40,534 bases of DNA from Phoronis australis. Taxonomy: Eukaryota; Phoronida; Phoronidae. The position numbers and the translations under genes are program-made. The notes under the pieces were generated by a model that ran no database searches, was not told where the DNA came from, and saw nothing but the letters and a program-made list of their open reading frames with translations. Where the stretch lies: positions 1 to 40,534 of the forward strand of contig NMRA01001202.1 in NCBI GenBank assembly GCA_002633005.1, in the 5' to 3' direction. This document shows positions 32,190-40,534 of this stretch, in pieces (position 1 is the stretch's first letter; each line of letters opens with the position of its first letter).

Positions 32190-33591
32190 CTCAGAACCAT
32201 TTCAAGTTGATATTACTCTACTCTGTTAAGCAATATCTGGTTATTATCCCTCTAAGCATCACTACAATGACTTTCCAGAAGTGCAACCCCTCTATTTGGT
32301 GGCAGCCTTAAAGTTTTGGACAAAATTTTGTTGTTTTGACTTTTCTCTCTATATTAGAACACTCTAACATCTTTTGCCACCATAAGAATTTATCCACCTG
32401 GCGTTTTTAGTTATTTTTCTTTAGAAAGCAGGTCCAGTGAAGATGACTCCCAGCCCGTTCTTTAAGTACAAACGGTAACTATGGTTACTTGCACCCTGTG
32501 AACTTTATTCACTGACAACAGCCAAACCAAAACCCGATGCTAAAGAAGCTAAACAACGCTGCATTATGGTAACTTTCAGTATGCAGAACAGAAATGGAAA
32601 ATTTCAACTTTTCTTCAATATCCATTTCCATTATTCAAAGCGAAAACCAGGGCTTGAAATTTTCCTCTTTTAAATAAAAGGAATTCCTCATGTTTGGTTT
32701 CGATTTCTTCTCATTTGATTTCCAGTTTTCACTCTTTTGTTTCTTTTTTATATTATTTTGACTCCATTCATGCAAAAATATTTATCACACAAACCTATTT
32801 ATTTGTGGAACCATACATTTCCTGCAAAGTTTTCCTCTTTTTTGTCATTTGGTCATATCAAGCCCTGGAAAATAGAAAATCCAATTTTGTTCAATATCAC
32901 ATTTCCAATAAACAAAATAAAAATAAAAAATTCAACTTTCCTCTAATATAATTATATGAAACGAAACGGAAAATCCATCTTTTGTTTATTGATTATCTCA
33001 GTTCCTGGAATGCAAATCGAAAATTGTAAATACAATGTTCTTCAACCCTCGAACATGGTTCCAAGTACTAGTTCAATCAAACTCTTATAATCTGCGACCT
33101 TGCAACATGCAAGCTGCAGGTCACACATGGCGCTGTCGAGAACCTAGGACCACTAGCACTGATTTTTATTTCACTTGGCGAATAGCGTTTATGGACAGTC
33201 AATGTGACGTTATGGATTCTAGTTTGATTGACGGCACGTTGTAAACGATTTGATTCTAGATGAATATGGCAGACGGATCATCATGATAGGGCGGGGCAAG
33301 TGCCACAGCACAACTGACAGTGTCAACGAAACTGAAACTTGGACCGACTACAGCTATATGTAGTGTACACGTTCGACAGTGAGAGAATTAGATATCAGTA
33401 TTACATGGAACCACGTTCGAGATTCGCAGTTCCATATTTTACGAGGCCGGAATCATGAAAATTACTGTGTTCAAAAACAGGTCCAGGTTATAAAATTAAA
33501 TTCACTGGAACATTGGGCATAGCACATTTTGGGTTACGCTGAAAAGGATGAGTACTGCCGAAATTTAGGTATGGGCGATTGGGTATTGTTA
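32190..33591. other. 1.4 kb block found only in copy B
   Basis: Starts after tgttatgtat, where copy A passes straight to the MITE. The first part is ordinary AT-rich sequence. At 32,600-33,010 an AT-rich stretch repeats variants of gaaaatttcaactttcctc. A GC box (gggcggggc) lies near 33,290. No gene is supported. Confidence 0.55.
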
Positions 33592-33904
33592 CAGTGGCTG
33601 ATCTACGATACCATAAGGGGGAGGGCAGCATGTTGCCTCGGGGAATTGCGCTTAGCGTGACTTTATGTAAACTGGCGGGAGGGGGGCGGGGATGTGGACC
33701 TCCTCTTAAAAAAACAGAAAATTTCGGTGGTCTAAAAAAACTGGCAACGATTCCGCTGTGATCTGGGGTCTGAACCCCCCCCCCTCCCCTCCCTCATCCG
33801 CTACCGGTCCTAGTTACTGAACGTAATATTTCCTCACGATTTACGCTGTTGCTGTTTCGTTTTGGTTGCGGCAGGCAACTGAATGGGGGGGGGGGGCGCC
33901 TATG
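33592..33904. mobile_element. MITE, same family, copy B
   Basis: Starts cagtggctgatctacgatac and ends ggggggcgcctatg. The C-tract before atccgctaccgg is longer than in copy A. Confidence 0.6.
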
Positions 33905-35380
33905 TGTTCTACAGATGGGCATTTCAACGTTGATTTATATTGGATACTTGCAAAAAATGTGAGTATACCTCAGCTGCACGACTATTGTATTGTTTTCACG
34001 ATGAACTTTTCTGTCCGATCCGACGTTTGTTGCAGAGTCACTAACGTTTATAACACTCCATCAGCTTATTTATTTTATCAACTTATACAAACTTTTTACT
34101 TATATAACGACGTGATGCCTTTCGCTGATCTACCGAGGACAACACGCCAATGAGCAGCTCAAAACTAGTGAACAACACAGCCGCGGCCAATTTAACTTCA
34201 AGAAGTTGAATTTCCCCGAAAATTGTTAAAAAAGGTAACCTTTACTATTTGAGGCCAAATAGTTTTCCCAATTGTTTTTTAGATTACACAATTTTTCTTA
34301 AGTTGATCGAAGCACTTTTCCCCGAATCTGGGGTAATTCTCGGACCCTGGCCGGAGTTCGCCGCCAAACCTTATAGTGAGCCGCATGTGTTTTGCCTCTG
34401 ATCAGAGCGGGTTGGTATGATACAGCAGAGACATCCCGTGGCCGGGTGCATCAGATGAAGCAGTCTCCGGCCACTGAAATATAGGGTCTCAACAATGTTC
34501 CTTACCTTTGCACTGTTTGTGGGCTTGTCAACTATTACACTGATTGAGGCATGAAACGCGAAAAGCCATCCGTCAAAAATATCTTAAACAATTCCTGACA
34601 AAAGTACCATCTCGTAACGTACGTCTAGTACATAGTAATTCACTTTCCACTGTGAGGAAATTTCCACAAAAAATCACTTGACAATTTTTGAAATATGCGC
34701 GAAAGAAAAACTGGCCTGCATGCCAAACTCATGCAGTGATGCGGCATTGCACCCGCCCTCCTGTCTGAACTGCGTACCAGCCCACTTCAGTAAAACCTTG
34801 CCAGTTGGAAGACACTGCCAAATTTGTTATTAGCATAAACATTAGCTAGTAACCTGGGAGTAATTGATATTGGTCCTAGCTAGTAACCAATGTACTCCAG
34901 TAAACCGGTAAAAATCCATTCATAATCATTTTTATTATCAATATGGCCTTCAAAAAGATAGTGTATGAGAAGCATAAGCGCTGCCTCATTAATTGTAGTT
35001 ACGTAACATCTGTTTTCTGTTCATCCCGGCGCAAATGCAAAAGACGTGTTTTTTCATCAAAACACTACAAAAGTAGCAGAGACTGTTTTCAAGTTTTGCG
35101 GCGGGCTGTTTTCATCATAGACTAATGTACAACAGCGCGACTTCTGAGGCAAATATTTTCCTCATGACGCGATGAATGTAAGAGGGCTAATTTTTTTGCG
35201 AACTCGCCGGCTGGAGCAGGTCACTGTAAATGGTATTGGCAGAAAGAACAATTCCTCGTGGTTTGTTGAACCCCTGTTTTATGTAAATTTATAGTGTTTC
35301 GTGTTTGCTATGGACGGCTGAAGTGAAGCACCCGTGGAATTTCTAGTCCGCAGTGTCATAGCTTGTAATTATATATAAAT
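33905..35380. other. Shared non-coding region right of MITE, copy B
   Basis: Counterpart of 15,025-16,490 with small indels, for example an added tgttttgcctctga near 34,388. No supported gene. Confidence 0.45.
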
Positions 35381-35415
35381 AGTGTGTAGGGGACGATCAG
35401 AAGCTGAGGACGCTT
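35381..35415. repeat. Single copy of the palindrome arm (copy B)
   Basis: Equivalent of 16,491-16,529 in copy B, with changes such as gtgtaggggacgatc and gacgcttg. Confidence 0.5.
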
Positions 35416-35492
35416 GTGCTGGCTGCTACCGACCACCTAGCGGCACGCACGGAACCAGCGAGCCCATAACCACTGAAGCCTTGTTGTACTTC

Positions 35493-35580
35493 AACTTGGA
35501 ATCCTGCTTAATCTCAAGAATAAGTGGAAGTGAGTGTTACGTGAACTTGGAATTCCAAGATCAAGCAAGTTTAAGCAAGC
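35493..35580. repeat. Cluster of GTGAACTTGGAATCC end fragments (copy B)
   Basis: It contains caacttggaatcctgctt, then gtgaacttggaattccaag, then diverged aagcaagttt sequence. It marks the right edge of duplicated copy B. Confidence 0.55.
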
Positions 35581-36156
35581 CACGCCCTTGCTTATTAGCT
35601 TTACAAAGTCACTTGGTGAACCAAACATTTTCTGGCTGGTTAAAATATGTTGTAAGCACTGGCAACTTTTTTCTTACCTTGAGACTTTATTGAACACGTT
35701 AACAATTATTTTCTTCCGAATTCCACGTTTAAGCAGGCCAATCTATTTTCCCTTTACAAACCCTATGTTGTGAAGTAAGCATTCCCTGAAAGATTACAAG
35801 ACATTATGAACAAATTTTTTTATCCCTGTAAATTATCGGCGATTAATTTTTACCCAATGCCAAGTTTAAAAGATGACTGTAGCAAAAATAATGCAGCAGT
35901 AAACCGGTTCTAACATACACAAAAAACTCACATTTGCACGAGTTGCGATCCAAACAAAACGGATTCACAATTTATTGTAAAAACACTAATGCTGACAGCA
36001 GTCTCTGATTGGCTGATATGTCAGTGGTTGGGCATCGACTGCTTATCACATATTTCTGCTCCATATTGGGGCATTGAGTGGATAGAGTTTACATTGCGTT
36101 TTATGTATCACCGATTCTTATTATTTACTGTTTGCCAGTGTAGCAAAAAATTCTCC
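35581..36156. repeat. Diverged tandem repeats right of copy B
   Basis: Two or three units of about 150 bases carry aattccacgtttaagcaggc-like and ttacaagacattatgaac-like segments, related to 17,080-17,330. Low similarity suggests an old array. Confidence 0.4.
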
Positions 36157-36270
36157 ATGCCTTTTTGTATGACACCTAGTTGTTCAAACTCTGAGAAAAA
36201 GGTGTCGTCCAAGAGGGCAGACATAGGACACCATCCGTTGCCCTTGCCTTGGTACAAAGCTGTATGCTAA
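36157..36270 (+). pseudogene. Truncated THAP-type zinc-finger start
   Basis: A 37-residue frame from ATG 36,157 begins MPFCMTPSCSNSEKKVSSKR and continues with IGHHPLPLP before TAA. The MPxxC start, C-x4-C pair and the I-x-x-H-x-L-P element match the beginning of THAP domains, found in host DNA-binding proteins and in P-element-type transposases. The later tryptophan-helix and C-x2-H parts are missing. It may be a first exon whose continuation I cannot find, or a fragment. Confidence 0.4.
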
Positions 36271-37519
36271 ATTAATTCAAAACACAATACTGTTCCCTTT
36301 AATAAGCAAACTTGGAATCAATATCTTTTCATTTCACAAAAAACTAAGCGGTGAAGCAAGCTTTTTCTCGCAGATTACAATAAACTGTAAACGCAATTCC
36401 TGTTCTTCATACTACTCTAACACATTAGCATTCGTCTTCTACATAATTTCAAATTTAACCAGTACTTAAAACAGTATGGGGTTTCACATTTTCAATTTTA
36501 TAAAAAAAATTTAATACCTTTAATGAGACACTTTCATGGACAAAAATGAAATTCTCGAGTTGGGCTCATTCTTTTTGGAAAGCTCAGGGGGTCACGGAAA
36601 ACATGTTCTCCATGTTAGTGCAGGTAGACCGTAGTCTCTCACTGGAGATGATGTATGTTACAACGAAAATGGTGGATATTTTTTTTAAGATATTTAAAAA
36701 TAAGAATGTGATTTTGCTTTAACAATATCTGCATGGACAGGTCTAAGTTGTTATTTTTTCCAACATACCACCAAACTATAACACAACATAAAACATACTC
36801 TGTAAAGGTATAAAGGCTGGCAAACAGTATTTTTCAAACTAAACTACACAATGTCCTAATTTGACAAGGCTAATAAAATATTTGTTTCTTTTCCAATAGA
36901 ATCCAATCCAATTCTAGCTAAATCTCAACAAAAACAACTTATTGCGCAAGACAAATCACAAACAAAAAATTAAGGACTAGACACAATGTCGACATTCAGC
37001 TCTGACGAAAGTTCGACTACGTAAACTGACAAATTATTCTAGCAAGAAGTTTATCAAAATTTGGCAGTCTTGGAGACTTCTGTTGGCATCAGGTGATACA
37101 TAGTCACATCTAAAATGCTCTCTGTCCCCACCAAGGTTTGAACCCAGGACTTTCTGCTAACCCGTTAGTCAACACCTGATGTGATCAACATATTGCGTAT
37201 GTGAAGACCAACAGTTACACGACATCATTCACAGCGCAGTAAAAAAAAAGTGTTCAAGCATCAGGTTAAGGTTATGGGTGATCCTAGACAAATGTCTAAA
37301 CTTGGTAAAGCGGTTAACATATCTTGCAAATGGCTGATAGGATTCCAATAAAAACTTTCAGATCTTGTACTTTACGCTCTGTTCCCCATCAGGCTTTTAG
37401 AGATTGTCTTTTGACTGATCTACTTTGGCATGGGAGGGCTAGCTAAAACAGGGATTTTCAGTAATTTCATGAAAAACTCAAACGTTGATTGAAACGAAAA
37501 GGGTTCCTAAAAAGAAAAC
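36271..37519. other. AT-rich region with diverged repeats
   Basis: At 36,300-36,480 it carries another unit related to the repeats at 17,080 and 35,581. The remainder to 37,080 shows no gene, and a SINE fragment lies at 37,125-37,178. Confidence 0.4.
37125..37178 (-). mobile_element. tRNA-derived SINE fragment
   Basis: The minus strand reads gttgactaacgggttagcag, aaagtcctgg, then GGTTCAAACC (37,135-37,144) and ttggtgggg. GGTTCAAACC fits the pol III B box GGTTCRANNCC, and the preceding sequence resembles a tRNA anticodon arm. The A-box half is not convincing, so this is a degraded head. Catcaggtg motifs flank it on both sides in inverted orientation. Confidence 0.45.
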
Positions 37520-37529
37520 AGAATCGGCA

Positions 37530-37690
37530 TTTTTCGGATTCCATCTTGAACATTTATATAAAAAGAAAATTGGTCATGTTATCGATTCCACTGTTTTGTT
37601 ATGAATGTATTCCCTTTTCCCGAATCTTATTAAAAATATGGTCAAGGGACCCAATTTATGGCAGATTGAATATAAAGTCATTATATGCGG
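37530..37690. repeat. Diverged third copy of the 11,065-11,210 sequence
   Basis: Aligns by eye with copies A and B (gattccatcttgaacatt, ccactgttttgttatgaatg, atcttattaaaaatatggtc) over about 150 bases with many differences. It includes the start of the candidate upstream exon, frame preserved as WSRDP. Confidence 0.55.
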
Positions 37691-38253
37691 ACTCTCTACT
37701 TTCATGAATTAAAGTAGTGTTTTAAAAAGTTAAATTCCAAAGTTTGTAGATATTTGTCAGTAAGGTGCCACATAACCTTATGTCCCGACATTAAACTTTG
37801 GGTTACTCATGTTGTTTCATTACGACAACTGATACTTCTGTCCTCTGATTGTCTGGAACAAAGTTTGATAATTTTGACCCACCACCCTGTGGAATAACAC
37901 TTCATTTACGCCACCAAGATGTCACGCAACTAGCAATGTGACCAATCAGATACCCTAAAAATCATAAACCCTGACAACAAAGTAAGCAAACAATGTCAGT
38001 ACATCAAACTTAGCATTAAAGAAGCATCAGTAGCCATTTAATAAAAGAAATATCAGGTAGATTAGGTTACATAGACCTGAGAGGTACATATGCTGCATTT
38101 AGGGTGATTCACTGGCAAGCAGCTTCAAATGCTGTAACAGCAATGGGGTCCTCCAACTTTGGCTAATCTGTTGACCTACAGACAGGGCACAGTAGCACGA
38201 ATGGTTATCACCGCTTCTGCGTAAGCGACAAAGATGTTCACTAACATGTGCTG
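37691..38253. other. No supported gene
   Basis: Minus-strand open stretches near 38,110-38,255 (ending in HLKLLASESP) look coding in composition but do not join in phase to the exon at 38,254. They may be 3' untranslated or a frameshifted continuation. Confidence 0.3.
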
Positions 38254-38368
38254 TCAATGAGACCTGTTGTGTGGCCCTGATTTAGTAGCTTGAATGTACT
38301 GCGTCAGCTGAGGAAGACTCCTCCGCTTATCCGTGACTTTCATGAAGACAGGAAGCTGCTTGGAACCT
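38254..38368 (-). CDS. Candidate terminal exon, unrecognised protein
   Basis: After acceptor ttattttaaag on the minus strand the frame reads GSKQLPVFMKVTDKRRSLPQ, LTQYIQATKSGPHNRSH, then TGA at 38,254. It continues in phase from the exon at 38,492-38,566 (CAC AG|A GGT). The basic, globular-looking composition supports coding. I do not recognise a domain. Confidence 0.4.
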
Positions 38369-38491
38369 CTTTAAAATAAATAGAATAGTTTAAATTCCAT
38401 TTATGCAAACATGATAATGCTACATACAAAACTCTTCAATCAAAAATACGCATTACTGACAAAATTGTTTTCATGTTGACGTGCATAATAC

Positions 38492-38566
38492 CTGTGACAA
38501 ATACATATACGAGTTTTGAAGAGTGAACAAGGATCCAGATTTATTGTCAGTAGTTGAATGTTGAAT
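38492..38566 (-). CDS. Candidate internal exon, same gene
   Basis: A 75-base exon between gatttccttatag and gtattatgca, both good splice signals. In the frame that fits the terminal exon it encodes FNIQLLTINLDPCSLFKTRI then CICH. The upstream part of the gene would be interrupted by the MITE at 38,692, presumably in an intron. Confidence 0.4.
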
Positions 38567-38691
38567 CTATAAGGAAATCAAGTAAATGGAAAATCTATTA
38601 TTCTCTGTTTCCACATTTTGACAAAGATAATTTATTTGTCAGCAGATTCAAACAAGATCACCCATCGCATTCAAGTATTGTATGTACTATA

Positions 38692-38994
38692 CAGTGGCGG
38701 ATTTAGGATACCATAAGGGGGGGGGCGGCCCAACATGTTGCCTCAGGGAATTGGGAAAAGCGCGATTGTATATGCACAGGGGGGCCCGAAAGTTGGGGGA
38801 GCTGAGGATGAAGACCTTCTGTTCCGAAAATTTATCGGTGGACCAAAAAAGGGGAACACGATTCTGGGATCTGAGACCCCTCCATCCGCTACCGGTTCTA
38901 GTTAGTGAACTCTCTTTTTCTTCACGCTTCACGCTGTTTCTGTTTCATTTTGCTGGTGGCAGCGAAGGGGGGAGGGGGCGGGCCCCCGCCTATG
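38692..38994. mobile_element. MITE, same family, third copy
   Basis: Starts cagtggcggatttaggatac and ends gggcccccgcctatg. The ctata motif flanks both sides (tactata before, ctatag after), consistent with part of a target-site duplication. The overlapping open frames on both strands (81 and 110 codons) are repeat-derived. Confidence 0.65.
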
Positions 38995-39392
38995 CTATAG
39001 ACAACTACATGTAAATACAACCTATAAATGAAAGCGTTGATGGAACAAACACGTTCCTGACAACCTTCAAGGACAATGACAACTGCATAAAAAGCTGAAA
39101 ATCACCTATCTTGCATAACGAAAAACTAATATTAACACAACTTAGATATGTCATTACCTCTGTATGCTCCTCACTCACATGGGAACGTTTGCCAGTGTAT
39201 CAAACATTACTGTATGCCACCATGTTTCAGTCCAGATGTTAAATGTTATCAACTTTATTTAGAGATGTCGACAACCTGCAAAAGACGCATATGCATATGT
39301 TACCTCACTCAGTCTAACATGGTTGCTTTTCAAACAGCGAATGCTGGGCAGTGGTTTGTAAGCTATTGTGCCAAAGCATGTGCTATGGACAG

Positions 39393-39545
39393 TATTATTT
39401 CCCTGGGCCACTTTTGTCTGTTACATACATTGGCGTATTGTTATGTGGGTCTGTACTGAGCAGAGAAAGGCAAAAATATCGTAGGCCAGAAAAGTCTAAT
39501 CATCTCTATGAGAACATTCAAAACCTGTCAACAGAACTTCAGAGA
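39393..39545 (+). CDS. Candidate exon: transmembrane segment and tail
   Basis: After tgctatggacag the frame gives a hydrophobic run (PLLSVTYIGVLLCGSVL), then a basic stop-transfer stretch SRERQKYRRPEKSNHLYENI and QNLSTELQR. This is the layout of a single-pass membrane protein. YENI fits the pYxN motif bound by Grb2-type SH2 domains. The exon is 51 codons in phase 0. The donor gttgtg is weak. Extracellular exons should lie to the left but I could not identify them. Confidence 0.35.
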
Positions 39546-39967
39546 GTTGTGTTCTGTAACTTTTGTCTGATTGTCATCAATATTTAGACCTGATGACACC
39601 ACACAGCATACCAATGAAAAACTAATATTCATTAAATTGCACGGTTAAAAATGATATGAGTATTTCCACTTTATTTGCCAAAAATAACACTTTTACTCAA
39701 CAAGCGTTATCTGAACTTTTTCCTCAATAAAATAAGAAAGAATTACAGATCCCTGCTTAGGCCATTGGCGATGTCATAAGTGAGATATAAATGAAAACAC
39801 TTCCACCAATTACGAACAAATTGCGAGCTCCAAGCACTGGCGTATACACGGGGGATGAGGTGGCAGTTAAACGGTGCATGACAAGCTGTTCAATGCAAAA
39901 CACCTAACGGTACGGTACATTCATTGTATCCTAGCTCTTAATGATCTTAATCCTTTTCATTACAAAG

Positions 39968-40078
39968 GTCCCAGGTTGCCAGTCATTTCAGCCCCTCGGT
40001 CACAAACCCAACCATCCCAGTCAAACCACCTTTGGAAACAATTACCAAGACCAGAATAACATACAGAATGGGCAATAA
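39968..40078 (+). CDS. Candidate terminal exon of the membrane protein
   Basis: After ttttcattacaaag the frame reads VPGCQSFQPLGHKPNHPSQT, then TFGNNYQDQNNIQNGQ and TAA at 40,076. Phase 0 matches the exon at 39,393-39,545. The Gln/Asn/Pro-rich composition suits a cytoplasmic tail. AATAAA overlaps the stop codon at 40,074-40,079. Without extracellular exons the protein family cannot be named. Confidence 0.4.
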   Translation, partial: VPGCQSFQPLGHKPNHPSQTTFGNNYQDQNNIQNGQ

Positions 40079-40164
40079 AAATAATTCAAACAGAAACAAT
40101 AACTCACGACAAACAAATTCATGTCCACCATTCGAAGTTTTAGTTAACAGTTGCACACTAGATG

Positions 40165-40272
40165 TCGGAAATGCTTGCTTAATCTCAAAATCACTTGCGT
40201 GAACTTGGAATAGAAATTTATTCCATGTTCACTCATGATTCTAAGTTGAAGTACAACACAACAGCGCTTGGC
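40165..40272. repeat. Inverted fragment of the GTGAACTTGGAATCC family
   Basis: Holds tgcttaatctcaaaatc, gcgtgaacttggaat and an inverted attctaagttgaagtaca. The last matches, on the opposite strand, the sequence preceding the fragments at 16,590 and 35,480. It directly precedes the third element copy. Confidence 0.5.
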
Positions 40273-40288
40273 ATTGGTTTATCAGTAG

Positions 40289-40534
40289 GTGAACTTGGAA
40301 TCCTGCTTAATCTCAAGATCGTGTATATATGCGCGAACTTAGAATTGAACATTCATTTGGTCAATTAGGTGAAATTTTTTTTCAGTGTAAGGACTTTTTG
40401 TAGTTATTGGCCTCATGATCACCCATTTTCTCCTTAAACGTGAATTGTGTCAAGGATCGGGGGAATTATGTGAATGGTTAAAGCCATTGATAAGATCCGC
40501 TAGTAGTTGCAAAAGGATACATTATTTTATTAAC
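40289..40534. mobile_element. GTGAACTTGGAATCC TIR element, third copy, cut by window end
   Basis: It starts gtgaacttggaatcctgctt and continues with sequence alignable to 1,030-1,250 but clearly diverged (for example gaattatgtgaatggttaaa against gaatatgtgaatggttaaat). The right half lies beyond the window. This older copy shows the family was active before the A/B split. Confidence 0.65.

Larger units (their letters stand above)
25422..35567. repeat. Segmental duplication, copy B
   Basis: Second copy of the block at 1-16,690, starting at acatgagcaactaaacaaag and ending near the GTGAACTTGGAATCC repeat at about 35,567. A 426-base gap (27,965-28,390) replaces part of it. Copy B keeps the uninterrupted site of the 4.8 kb transposon near 27,645, holds the intact zinc-finger reading frame, and carries two long palindromes at 26,861 and 27,129. 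The block 32,190-33,591 is absent from copy A. Confidence 0.9.

Noticed and set aside
37125-37178. A functional tRNA gene
   Set aside because: Only the B-box half is convincing; acceptor stem and A box are not present, so a SINE fragment is the better call.
39148-39459. 103-codon plus-strand open frame
   Set aside because: It lacks domain features, and the alternative frame from 39,393 has a better transmembrane and tail pattern with a matching next exon.

Overview
This window is animal nuclear DNA, most likely from a marine invertebrate; I cannot name the species. The evidence is a C2H2 zinc-finger gene with TGE(R/K)P linkers, short exons with GT-AG borders, a WD-repeat gene, a Ty3/Gypsy-like Gag relic, a THAP-domain fragment, and dense non-autonomous DNA transposons and foldback repeats. 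Bacterial genes and operons are absent.

Layout. Bases 1 to about 16,690 (copy A) and 25,422 to about 35,567 (copy B) are the same segment in the same orientation, at high identity by eye. Each copy holds foldback repeats, a TIR element bounded by GTGAACTTGGAATCC, a zinc-finger gene (A about 12,333-13,290, broken; B 29,474-30,799, intact with 12 fingers), a tail of decayed fingers, and a GTGGCTGAT-type MITE. The copies differ by whole insertions. A carries a 4.8 kb TIR transposon at a site that is empty in B. B carries a 106 bp palindrome and a 1.4 kb block that A lacks. They are either a tandem duplication or two haplotypes placed end to end.

Between the copies (16,750-25,421) are an AT-rich stretch, a minus-strand WD-repeat gene (about 21,080 to 18,779) whose 5' part is assembled three times, a tandem repeat of about 450 bp, and a decayed minus-strand Ty3/Gypsy relic (24,884-23,836) with a candidate LTR, Gag core, zinc knuckle and protease start. 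To the right of copy B (35,568-40,534) are diverged AT-rich repeats, a truncated THAP domain, a tRNA-like SINE fragment, candidate minus-strand exons, a third MITE, and candidate plus-strand exons for a transmembrane segment and cytoplasmic tail. The window ends inside a third copy of the GTGAACTTGGAATCC element.

Caution on assembly. There are seven single-n joins and one run of 426 n. Five of the seven joins are flanked by direct duplications that meet at the n, which is what unmerged contig ends look like. Several local 'tandem duplications' here are therefore probably artefacts. The genes do not form a pathway. The main biology is a zinc-finger paralogue or allele pair undergoing finger loss, in DNA shaped by inverted-repeat elements.
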